Shown in pieces: positions 1 to 7,417 of a stretch of 64,000 nt of DNA. The DNA comes from Gammaproteobacteria bacterium. Its GTDB lineage: Bacteria; Pseudomonadota; Gammaproteobacteria; Steroidobacterales; Rariloculaceae. Location of the stretch: the NCBI GenBank assembly GCA_022825505.1, contig JAJDWR010000026.1, forward strand, positions 1 through 64,000, read 5' to 3'. Below the pieces are notes generated by a model. It had not been told where the DNA came from, made no database searches, and saw only the letters and a program-made list of their open reading frames with translations. The stretch's first letter is position 1. Each line of letters opens with the position of its first letter. Position numbers and translations under genes: made by a program.

Positions 1-1068
1 GACCGGCCAGCCGGCGTCGGGCGCGTTTCCCCTGGCGGGCAGCGAAGCCATTACCGGGATGCGCAGCAATCCGCCGCGGGGCAACGGATGAGGATTGGCC
101 GCGGTGGGCGGCATGAGTTCCGAGTTCACCCAGAAGCTGCCGAGCACGTCGCCCGGGTCGCCGTAGTAGGGAATCTGCATCCACCCCGTATGGAGCGCTG
201 CCGCGCCGGGGAGGCCCAGGCCGAGATCGGCGGTGGTGATCCCCACGGGCACGATCCGGTGAGGCATGGCCGTGGCGCTCGCCTGGACGGCTTCCAGCAC
301 GTCGGCGACCGACTGCGTGGTGGCGCTCCACGCCACTGCCACGGAACTGCCCGGGATTCCGAGCAGCCCCGCCGCGGCGTCGATCAGCGGAGTGATCGCC
401 GGGAACAGCGCGTCCAGTTCCGGCGTACCGGGGACGCTGTCAAGCCCGGCCAGGTGCGCGTTCCGCACCGCGCCGAAGGCCTGATCCGGCCCCGCTGCGA
501 CACCATGCGTGCTCCTGATCCCGCTGGTGAGCACGAAAACATGGGTCGTTTTCGGTGCGAGAGGCTGCAGCGGCGTGATCTCGAGCACCGAATCGTTCGT
601 GCCGGTGGCGCCGCTCAGGCCCACCGAATAGTGCACCCCGGGAACGAGGGGTACGCCGCGCGTCGCGTCGAGGACAAAGATCGTTTCCGTACCCGTGGGC
701 GCCAGCGGATTGAACGGAATCAGGGTGTCCGGATCGATGGGCGCGTTGAAGGGCGCCGTGATCGCCGCCACCGTGGAGAATCCGTCCAGGGTGTTGACCG
801 CCACGGCCAGCGGCGACGTGATCCTGACCGGTACGGCGAGCGTACGGCCCGCGCCCGCAGCGACGGGATTGTAGATGTCGTTGGGATAGGGAACGACATC
901 GTAGGGCGGCGGCGCGTACAGCGCCGCAAAGCCCTCACCCGAAGGCTGTGCCGGAGCGAAGTCGACCGCTTCGGGACCCGTGGATGTACCGCTCTCGCAC
1001 CCCCCGAGAATCAGGGTCGCAAGTAGCAGTATCGGTGCCGGGTTGAATCGTTGCATTGCGGGTCTCAT
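1..1068 (-). CDS. VolA-like surface lipase/phospholipase lipoprotein, N-terminal part (cut by window edge)
   Basis: The reverse strand reads openly from an ATG at 1068 to base 1, so the C-terminus and stop lie outside the window. The N-terminus is a lipoprotein signal: a hydrophobic stretch (APILLLATLILGG) followed by a lipobox Cys at residue 24. The next about 100 residues contain PYPNDIY and LDGFSTVAAITAPFNAPID. These resemble the N-terminal domain of bacterial virulence-factor lipases (Lipase_bact_N; VolA, Pla-1/cef family), which precedes an alpha/beta-hydrolase domain with a GxSxG serine. That catalytic domain is not visible here. Known members are surface-exposed lipoproteins that release fatty acids from lysophospholipids. 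An in-frame ATG four codons downstream is an alternative start. Neither start has a strong ribosome binding site. Confidence 0.75.
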   Translation of the reverse strand, partial: MRPAMQRFNPAPILLLATLILGGCESGTSTGPEAVDFAPAQPSGEGFAALYAPPPYDVVPYPNDIYNPVAAGAGRTLAVPVRITSPLAVAVNTLDGFSTVAAITAPFNAPIDPDTLIPFNPLAPTGTETIFVLDATRGVPLVPGVHYSVGLSGATGTNDSVLEITPLQPLAPKTTHVFVLTSGIRSTHGVAAGPDQAFGAVRNAHLAGLDSVPGTPELDALFPAITPLIDAAAGLLGIPGSSVAVAWSATTQSVADVLEAVQASATAMPHRIVPVGITTADLGLGLPGAAALHTGWMQIPYYGDPGDVLGSFWVNSELMPPTAANPHPLPRGGLLRIPVMASLPARGNAPDAGWPV

Positions 1069-1219
1069 GGCAAGGTTCAACCTATCCCGCCCGCATCGCC
1101 CATGTCAAAGCTCGAAACTCGGCGTAACGCCTGCAAATCCAACCACCCCGCCACGGAAACGGCCGGTTCGTTCGCCTGGCTGTCCGATTCGGCGCCGGAC
1201 CGGTGCCCGGGCCGATCGG

Positions 1220-1879
1220 CTATCCCGGCTGCGGAACGATGCGGATGTAGGGCTTGGGCGCTTCCCAGCCGCCGGGGAACCGCTCCTGTGCCTCCTCGTT
1301 GGAAACCGCCGGCAGAATGATGACGTCGTCGCCGTCCTGCCAGTTGACGGGCGTCGCCACCTTGTGCGAGGCGGTGAGCTGAATCGAATCCAGCAGCCTC
1401 AACACCTCGTCGAAATTGCGGCCGGTGCTCATGGGATAGGTGAGCATCGCCTTGATGTTCTTGTCCGGGCCGATCACGAAAACGGAACGCACCGTGGAAT
1501 TGTCCATCGCGGTGCGGTCCTTCGCCGCACCGCTGGCGTTCGGATGCAGCATGTCGTAAGTCTTCGCGATCTCCAGGCTGCTGCCGTCGATGAGCGGGTA
1601 GTTCACCGCATGGCCCTGGGTTTCCTCGATATCCTTCGACCACGCCACGTGATCATCCACCGAATCCACGCTCAAGCCGATGATCTTGCAGTTGCGCTCC
1701 GCGAAATCCGCACTGAGGCCCGCCATGTAGCCAAGTTCCGTGGTGCAGACCGGAGTGAAATCCTTCGGGTGGGAAAAGAGAATTGCCCAGCCGTCGCCGA
1801 TCCACTCGTGGAAATTGATAGTCCCCTGGGTGGTCTCCGCCGTAAAGTCGGGCGCCTGCTCGCCGATATGTAATGACAT
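1220..1879 (-). CDS. 1-Cys peroxiredoxin (Prx6 type)
   Basis: This 219-residue protein matches the 1-Cys Prx6 family in length and layout. The peroxidatic cysteine lies in the FTPVCTTE motif (Cys45), and the family's C-terminal arm is present (NWQDGDDVIILPAVSNEEA, ending in the PKPYIR region). Such enzymes reduce hydrogen peroxide and alkyl hydroperoxides in the cytoplasm. I set the start at the ATG at 1879 because GAGG lies about nine bases upstream and the protein then begins MSLHIGEQAPDF, as family members do. Upstream in-frame ATGs would run into the divergent gene at 2098. The 218-bp divergent intergenic region shows no other gene. Confidence 0.9.
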   Translation of the reverse strand: MSLHIGEQAPDFTAETTQGTINFHEWIGDGWAILFSHPKDFTPVCTTELGYMAGLSADFAERNCKIIGLSVDSVDDHVAWSKDIEETQGHAVNYPLIDGSSLEIAKTYDMLHPNASGAAKDRTAMDNSTVRSVFVIGPDKNIKAMLTYPMSTGRNFDEVLRLLDSIQLTASHKVATPVNWQDGDDVIILPAVSNEEAQERFPGGWEAPKPYIRIVPQPG

Positions 1880-2097
1880 GATGTTGAACCTCGCAAGTTT
1901 GACCTGGTGATCCGGTTGTTCGGGGCCGGTTATTCTCCGCCGATCTCCCCGAACAGTCCAGCAAATAGCGGCTATATCGGCATGAATTCCGGCCATAAGG
2001 GGCGGTTTTCGGCAGAAACGGCGCTTCGCAGACCGGCGTACTTCATGCACAATCGGACGGCGAAACGACAACGCCGACCCAGACAAAGAGGAGCCAT

Positions 2098-3195
2098 ATG
2101 AACAAGGAACTGCTGCGCTTCGGGCCGTTCGACGCGGCAGCTTGCGAAGGGGCCACGCTGGACGATCTCGATACGGCACGCATGATCCGGCTGATCCGCA
2201 CGGCGCGCGCAACAAGACAGTTTCCACTGGAAGAAAATTCCCCTCCGGAAGATCTGCTCCGGCATTTGAACCTGCTGCACAAGGGGCGGTTGACCAACGC
2301 CGCAATCCTGCTGTTCGGGAAAGCGCCACAGCGGTTCTTGAAGTCATCCGAGATCAAGTGCGCGCACTTCCACGGTACGCAGGTCGCAAAACCCATCCCC
2401 TCCTACCAGGTTTACAAGGGAACGGTGTTCGATCTGGTGGATCAGGCGGTGGACTTCGTATTGGGCAAGATCGCGTTCTCGATTGGAACGCGGGCGGAGA
2501 GCATTGAAGTCCCCAGAGCCTATGAGATTCCGAAGGAGGTAATAACCGAAGCCATCGTAAACGCCGTGGTCCACCGCGACTACACGGACAACAGCAGTGT
2601 GCAGGTGATGCTCTTTGCCGACCGGCTGGATGTGATGAATACGGGCCCGCTACCGCCCCCGCTGACGGTGGAGAAACTGCGCGTTGCGCACGAGTCTCTG
2701 CCCCGCAATCCCCTTCTCGCGGAGTCCATGTACCTTGCCGGGTACATCGAACGCATGGGGACCGGAACAGTGGACATGATCCGCCGCTGTGTGGCGGCCA
2801 ACCTGAGAGAACCGGAGTATGTTTCAAGCGGGAGCTTCATGACGACGATCCGGCGACCCGATTACGCAACGCAACTGGCAAGGGTCCAGGCAGGGGTCCA
2901 GGACGGGGGCCAAGTAGGGGTCCAAGCAGGGGTCCAAGGAACACTGTCGGAAAAGGAAACCGTAATGTTGCAAGCGTGCATTGGCGGGGCCGCGACAAGT
3001 GCGATGCTGATACGCGCCCTGGGCTATTCAAGCCGCACAAGGAACTTCAGAACATGGCTCGACCGGCTTTTGCAGGAAGACCTTCTGGAAATGACCATCC
3101 CCGACAAACCGACGAGTCCATTACAGAAGTATCGGCTGACGGCAAAGGGCCATGCCGCGCTCGCAAGCCTGAAGTCCAAATTAACTCAAGAGTGA
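2098..3195 (+). CDS. GHKL ATPase-like transcriptional regulator (AlbA_2/RecG-related family) lacking the usual N-terminal domain
   Basis: Residues about 1-130 resemble the linker of proteins annotated as ATP-binding transcriptional regulators or RecG-related (TNAAILLFGKAPQRF). Residues 146-240 form a GHKL ATPase-like domain with EAIVNAVVHRDY as N-box and VMNTGPLPPPLT and GYIERMGTGT as later motifs. The C-terminal 75 residues look like a winged helix. Family members normally begin with an AlbA_2 (Schlafen-like, divergent AAA-4) domain of about 120 residues, absent here. The start is well supported by GAGGAG four bases before the ATG, so this looks like a short form and not a miscalled start. 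A Val-Gln-Ala-Gly repeat links the ATPase and C-terminal domains. The target is unknown. Confidence 0.7.
   Translation: MNKELLRFGPFDAAACEGATLDDLDTARMIRLIRTARATRQFPLEENSPPEDLLRHLNLLHKGRLTNAAILLFGKAPQRFLKSSEIKCAHFHGTQVAKPIPSYQVYKGTVFDLVDQAVDFVLGKIAFSIGTRAESIEVPRAYEIPKEVITEAIVNAVVHRDYTDNSSVQVMLFADRLDVMNTGPLPPPLTVEKLRVAHESLPRNPLLAESMYLAGYIERMGTGTVDMIRRCVAANLREPEYVSSGSFMTTIRRPDYATQLARVQAGVQDGGQVGVQAGVQGTLSEKETVMLQACIGGAATSAMLIRALGYSSRTRNFRTWLDRLLQEDLLEMTIPDKPTSPLQKYRLTAKGHAALASLKSKLTQE
2881..2939 (+). repeat. In-frame GGGTCCAAG-type short repeats encoding a VQxGVQ linker
   Basis: Five imperfect copies of a GGGGTCCAAG/GGGTCCAGG-like unit lie in the coding sequence and encode a low-complexity linker (VQAGVQ, GGQVGVQAGVQG). 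Comparable VQ/DQV-rich linkers are known in this protein family. The repeats are in frame and could change the linker length by slippage without breaking the gene. Confidence 0.7.
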
Positions 3196-3201
3196 GCGCC
3201 G

Positions 3202-3603
3202 TCAGGTTCGATGCGTTCCCGAGGCCCGCCAGACGCCCAGCGCCAGCAGCAGCCAGCCTGCCATCATGGCGAGGCCGCCCAGCGGCGCCAGCGCGCCGAC
3301 CGCCGCGGGCGCGCCGAACGTCGTGGCGTAGATGCTGCCGCTGAAGCCGGCGATGCCGGCCAGCAGAACCCAGCCGGACCACGCGACCAGGCGGGAATCG
3401 GGCAAGCGGTCGGCCAGGATCCCGGCCGCGATAATCCCCAGCCCATGGTAGAACTGGTAGTCGACGGCAACTTCCCAGGCGCTCCACTGCGCCGCGTCGA
3501 CGACGCCCTGCACGCCGTGCGTGCCGTAGGCTCCGAAAGCAGTGGCCGCGAACAGGAGCAGAGCTCCGACCGCAATCAGGGTCAGTCGTTCGGGGTGAAT
3601 CAT
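3202..3603 (-). CDS. DUF423 small inner-membrane protein (YgdD-like)
   Basis: This 133-residue protein has about four hydrophobic helices. It carries family features of DUF423/YgdD: an N-terminal helix followed by AFGAYGTHG, the YHGLGI motif, and a central FSGSIYATTF with a Gly-rich third helix. Function is not established for the family. The gene ends six bases from the convergent ATPase-like gene. Its start ATG (3603) lies inside one of two 15-bp direct repeats, so an upstream second ATG-ATT-CAC-CCC copy exists but is followed in frame by a stop. Confidence 0.85.
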   Translation of the reverse strand: MIHPERLTLIAVGALLLFAATAFGAYGTHGVQGVVDAAQWSAWEVAVDYQFYHGLGIIAAGILADRLPDSRLVAWSGWVLLAGIAGFSGSIYATTFGAPAAVGALAPLGGLAMMAGWLLLALGVWRASGTHRT

Positions 3604-3631
3604 TCAGCTGGATCCCGGGTGAATCATTCGG
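3593..3631. repeat. 15-bp direct repeat (GGGTGAATCATTCRG) x2 at the DUF423 start
   Basis: Copies at 3593-3607 and 3617-3631 differ at one base and are offset by 24 bp. One covers the DUF423 start codon. The second lies just upstream in the divergent promoter region shared with the gene at 3767. It may be a small duplication or an operator pair. Confidence 0.6.
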
Positions 3632-3766
3632 TTTGAATGGAGCAACCGGCTCGCACGCGATTTGCGTTCCATTCGAAATCGTTTCCATTCGAGCACGTTT
3701 CTCAATAGAGTAGCAACCGCACCGGGATCCAGCGTCCCGACGCCAGAGAACAAACGGGAGAACGAA

Positions 3767-4606
3767 GTGGCGATTGCCGGCCTTGCCGAACAGCGGACAC
3801 CTCTGTCCGCAGCGGACGACGCAGTATCCAGGCGCCTGGTCGAGGCGCGCTTGAGCGCTGAGCCGTTAGCGGAATTCCCCGGCCGCTTGCCGGTGACTCT
3901 GGAGCAGGCATACGCCATTCAGTCGGCATCGGTGGACCGCTGGCCCGACGAGGTCGCGGCATGGAAAGTCGCGAGGTTGTCCCCGCCCGATCGCGAGCGC
4001 TATCGGACGGAACGGCTTGCCGGGCCGGTATTCCAGTCGTCAATCCGGACCGTCGAGCCCGGTTCATGCGCGGCGATGGCCGTTTACGAGGGCGGATTCG
4101 CCGCCATAGAAGCCGAGTATGCCCTGGAATTGGGCGCCGCCGTGCCGCCGTCAGGCAAGGACTACTCCGACGAAGAACTGGCCGGTCTCGTCTCCGCGGT
4201 GTATGGCGCAGCGGAAATCGCCGGCAGTCCGATGGCACGGGTCAACGACCTTGGCGCAATGTCGGCGATATCGGATTTTGGCGCTAACGCCGGCCTCGTC
4301 GTGGGTCCGAAGATCAGCGGTTGGCGCTCCCCTGGGGCGGGATCCCTGTCCGCCCGTGTGGCCGTGGACGACTTCACGGTTGGCGAGGCGACTCCCGAAC
4401 CGATCGGACGGGATCCGTTGCAGGCCCTGAGATTCCTGATCGGCCACAGTGCCGGCCGGGGCATCGAGCTACCCGAAGGCGCCCTGATCTCGACAGGCGC
4501 GCTCACGGGCGTTCACGACGTGCGAGTAGGCTCGACCGCGCGCGTGGACTTCGGACCGTTCGGCTGGTTCGAAGTTAAGTTCGATCCGGTAGCACCGAGG
4601 CAATAG
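3767..4606 (+). CDS. 2-keto-4-pentenoate hydratase / fumarylacetoacetase-fold enzyme
   Basis: This 279-residue protein is of MhpD-like length. The FAH-fold metal site is recognisable: EAEYALELG supplies two acidic ligands (Glu115 and Glu117) and AAEIAG a third (Glu150). Enzymes of this group hydrate 2-hydroxypenta-2,4-dienoate in meta-cleavage pathways or decarboxylate oxalocrotonate. The exact substrate cannot be told. I chose the GTG at 3767 because GGGAG lies six bases upstream. An in-frame ATG at 3662 would add 35 residues of unlikely, Ser/Arg-rich sequence. No other aromatic-degradation gene is adjacent. Confidence 0.75.
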   Translation: MAIAGLAEQRTPLSAADDAVSRRLVEARLSAEPLAEFPGRLPVTLEQAYAIQSASVDRWPDEVAAWKVARLSPPDRERYRTERLAGPVFQSSIRTVEPGSCAAMAVYEGGFAAIEAEYALELGAAVPPSGKDYSDEELAGLVSAVYGAAEIAGSPMARVNDLGAMSAISDFGANAGLVVGPKISGWRSPGAGSLSARVAVDDFTVGEATPEPIGRDPLQALRFLIGHSAGRGIELPEGALISTGALTGVHDVRVGSTARVDFGPFGWFEVKFDPVAPRQ

Positions 4607-4643
4607 CGCGCGCCGGCCAAGGGAAACGCTTCGATAGTATGGG

Positions 4644-4765
4644 GCGTTTATTTCGTAGAAAACGACATAATAGCGCATTTATTTCGAAATAAAAGATACA
4701 ATTGCGTGTTTCTTTTGTGATTGACGATATTATTGCGCGTTTCTTTCGTATATGACGTTCTCAGT
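4644..4765. repeat. Four imperfect copies of a 29-31 bp AT-rich tandem repeat
   Basis: Units start at 4644, 4673, 4704 and 4735 and follow the pattern GCG-YR-TTT-M-TTTCG-TA with an AT-rich tail. Period is 29, 31 and 31 bases. They fill the space between the convergent hydratase and PL6 lyase genes. The last copy forms the final codons of the lyase, so its C-terminal residues (VIYERNAQ) are repeat-derived. The stretch is far more AT-rich than its surroundings. Confidence 0.7.
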
Positions 4766-7003
4766 CTGGAATGCGTCGCTGTTCGCTCGAATCTGGCCCG
4801 TGTCCCTCATCACGACATCCCGGATCACCGTGATGGGTTCGCCGTTGGTCAGGTGCAAATCCAGCGGTGCGCTGGCATTCCAGGTCGAGTCCGAAACCTG
4901 CAGCCGCTGCACCCCGTGAAACGCCAGCGACGCTCCGCTCCTGTTCCGTGAGCCGAGTCCGACATTCGTGAACTCGTTTCCTTCGACGACGACGATCGGC
5001 CCGAAGGTGCTCTCGTCCGTGCCGCCGCGGTAGATGTTGGCAACCGAACCCTGAATGTCCGTGAACGCGCTGCCCCTGATAGTGACGTTCTCGACGTTGT
5101 AGATGCCCAGATCGTCGGTTTCCTTGTCCAGGGACAGGATCGATCCGGTGATGTTCGTCATCTCCGTATCGAGAATCTCGATGGAATCCGCGAAGGTGCT
5201 GCGGTACACCTTGAGGAAATCGAAGGTGTGGTTCACATCCAGATTGGTGACCCTGCTGTCGCGAACCGCCAGGGAGTAGTTGCGGTTCATGGAGTACCGG
5301 CTGGTGCTGATCACGTTGTTTCCGGGCTGGTCGGGCGACGACGCCCCGTCCATCCAGAGGTTCTCCACTTCCAGGGCACCGCCGTTTTCCACGATGAAGA
5401 AGCTCGCCTTTTCGGACCGGACAAGCGCCTTGTCGCCGGTCTCCGTCGTTATCGTGATCGGATGCCTTATGTAGGCATACTTCGTGAGCAGGTACTCTCC
5501 GCCATTCTCAAGGAGCAGAATATCGCCCGGATTACTGTTCTCGAGAGCTTCCAGAATGGTATCCGTGCCCGCGCCGACCGACAGCGTATCGCCACTCCGG
5601 AACTCAACGACGCGGTCGGTCTTCGGATAATAGCCGGCTCCGGTCTCGTCCCTGGTCACCGGCAATCTGACTTCGCCGAACCCGATCCCGTCGATCAGCG
5701 GCCGGGCCGGTACGCGCAGGCCGTGTTCGTTTTCCTCGACCGAGTAGGGCGCCTTGCTGAATCCTCTCCCGATCGGTTCATCGGCCTCGTCATTCAGCAC
5801 GTTGCCCTCGAAGCTGATTCCGGAAATATCGTCGTAGACGGTAAAGGGGTCCAGGTTCGTCGTGCTCATGATGATGTTGCCGTGCATCGACGAGCCGATG
5901 GGCGTCGCCGATCGTTCTTCATCGCTCCCCGCGCACAGTTGAATGTAGTCGCTGTCCACGACGATGTTGTTGTTCATGAGGGAATCGACGACCTGGTCGT
6001 AGCGATTGGGCGGTGAATTCGGGACGCCGTTCATGATCACGAGCGCGCCGCGGAACCGGTGGCCGGTCAGACCGTACAGATAGTTGTTTCTGACCGTCTG
6101 ATTCTCATTGATGACCCGGATGCCCCCGGTGTTGGGCTTCCTGTTGCCGAGAAAATAGTTGTTCTCCACGAGCGTGTAGTGGCCATGGCGCATCGTCAAC
6201 GTACCCTGGCTCTCGAAAAACACGTTGCCGCGGTACACGTTGCCGCAGGACTTGTTCGAGATGATCTCGTGCTCGCCGTTGGTCCGGTCGAAGTAGTTGT
6301 ACTGCACGACCGAATTGGAGTAGTCCCTCGAATAGTGGCTCGTGCCGATCCTCAGCGTTTCGCCGCCGTTCGAACCCAGGATCTGCCGGGGTCCGAAGTA
6401 GTTGTATTCGATGACATGGTCGTTTTCCCGGCTGGCTTCCGTGTTCAGGCGCACCGCCACCGTCACCCCGCTGTTTCCCTTGTTGAGCAGGGAATTGCGG
6501 TCGAATCGATTGTTCCTGCCGTAGATGGCCACCCAGATGTCCGAGTCGTGCCGCTCCGGGTTGCTGAAATTGTCGATGACCACGTCCGTCACGCGCGAAT
6601 GGTTGGCCAGCTCGTCGCTTGACGTTCGAAACGAGATGACCTCGCTCGTGGGGGTAAATCCGTCCTTGAACACCAGCCCGGAAACGACGATGTATTCTCC
6701 CGAGAAACGGAGATTGGATTGTCCGGTGATGACGACCTCGCCCGGCTCCTCCGCTGTCAGCACGATCGGCTGGCCGGGCAATCCATTGCCCCTGAACCTG
6801 AGTTCGACATCTGTCCAGGCGCCGTTGGCGAGAACGACCGTGTCGCCGGGTTGCAGGTTCGCGGCAGCCCGATCGAATTCCTCGATCGTTCTGACGAGCT
6901 GACCGTTGCCGTCCTGCAGTTGACCGGCGCCATCCTGCGGGTAGGCAACCAGCGCCAGGATAAGGGCAAACGGGAAAAAGCGAATTCCGGTGGTGATTCT
7001 CAT
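4730..7003 (-). CDS. PL6 family alginate (polymannuronate) lyase, secreted
   Basis: This 757-residue protein starts with a signal peptide (FFPFALILALVAY) and contains parallel beta-helix sequence throughout. The PL6 active-site blocks are clear: NGGETLRIGTSHYSR (212-226, with a calcium-ligand Glu), HEIISNKSCGN with catalytic Lys251, and TLTMRHGHY with catalytic Arg272. A second beta-helix-like half (about 460-757) follows, as in long two-domain PL6 enzymes. PL6 lyases cleave alginate by beta-elimination, usually at M or MG blocks, in the periplasm or outside the cell. It is transcribed away from the TonB receptor at 7418, with which it shares a 414-bp upstream region. The ribosome binding site before the ATG is weak. 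Confidence 0.92.
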   Translation of the reverse strand: MRITTGIRFFPFALILALVAYPQDGAGQLQDGNGQLVRTIEEFDRAAANLQPGDTVVLANGAWTDVELRFRGNGLPGQPIVLTAEEPGEVVITGQSNLRFSGEYIVVSGLVFKDGFTPTSEVISFRTSSDELANHSRVTDVVIDNFSNPERHDSDIWVAIYGRNNRFDRNSLLNKGNSGVTVAVRLNTEASRENDHVIEYNYFGPRQILGSNGGETLRIGTSHYSRDYSNSVVQYNYFDRTNGEHEIISNKSCGNVYRGNVFFESQGTLTMRHGHYTLVENNYFLGNRKPNTGGIRVINENQTVRNNYLYGLTGHRFRGALVIMNGVPNSPPNRYDQVVDSLMNNNIVVDSDYIQLCAGSDEERSATPIGSSMHGNIIMSTTNLDPFTVYDDISGISFEGNVLNDEADEPIGRGFSKAPYSVEENEHGLRVPARPLIDGIGFGEVRLPVTRDETGAGYYPKTDRVVEFRSGDTLSVGAGTDTILEALENSNPGDILLLENGGEYLLTKYAYIRHPITITTETGDKALVRSEKASFFIVENGGALEVENLWMDGASSPDQPGNNVISTSRYSMNRNYSLAVRDSRVTNLDVNHTFDFLKVYRSTFADSIEILDTEMTNITGSILSLDKETDDLGIYNVENVTIRGSAFTDIQGSVANIYRGGTDESTFGPIVVVEGNEFTNVGLGSRNRSGASLAFHGVQRLQVSDSTWNASAPLDLHLTNGEPITVIRDVVMRDTGQIRANSDAFQTENVIYERNAQ

Positions 7004-7050
7004 GGGGTTTTCTCAGCATTTGACATCAGGGAAAAACAAAGCCGCGCAAA

Positions 7051-7065
7051 ATTGGTCCTACCATT
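7051..7065. promoter_or_regulatory. Candidate FadR/UxuR-type operator ATTGGT-CCT-ACCATT
   Basis: The core TGGT-N3-ACCA is a perfect inverted repeat and fits the general FadR-subfamily GntR operator pattern (T.GT-N3-AC.A). It lies 48 bp upstream of the PL6 start in the PL6/TonB-receptor divergent region. The two FadR-type regulators in this locus are the obvious candidate binders. The link is inferred. Confidence 0.4.
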
Positions 7066-7286
7066 CAGGCCCATCTACTATAGCCCATGGGACTTATACC
7101 AAAAAGTTGACGCATCATGCGACCGCCTGCCTGCTATTCATGTCGATACCGGCCGCCCTGCCGTTGTCCCCGATCCCGATGTCCGTATCAGCCATGGTTC
7201 AGGCGCCGATGGAAAAAACGCCCGACCCGACGCCGCTCCGGCTTGAGCGGGTCGTACCAAATGGTCTTATCGATATGTCAGGAAAA

Positions 7287-7315
7287 TTGATACCATGCGG
7301 TTGACACTGAATACT
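7287..7315 (+). promoter_or_regulatory. Candidate sigma-70 promoter for the TonB receptor (TTGATA-N17-AATACT)
   Basis: TTGATA at 7287-7292 and AATACT at 7310-7315 are 17 bp apart, giving a leader of about 95 bases before the ATG at 7418. The rest of the 7004-7417 intergenic region contains ACCA/TGGT half-sites (around 7257-7265) but no gene that I can support. Confidence 0.35.
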
Positions 7316-7417
7316 GACAGGTGGCAGTGTTGAGGGTGGATACAACTCGAATTACATCAAGATTCCGGCAACTTGGACCTGCCGATTTGCATTACGCAAT
7401 ACCCAAGGGGAACCGAC

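Noticed and set aside
88-1026. 312-codon plus-strand frame
   Set aside because: It is Arg-rich antisense sequence opposite a lipoprotein gene with lipobox and Lipase_bact_N motifs.
4644-4765. CRISPR array
   Set aside because: The units abut without unique spacers, differ from each other, and no cas gene is present.
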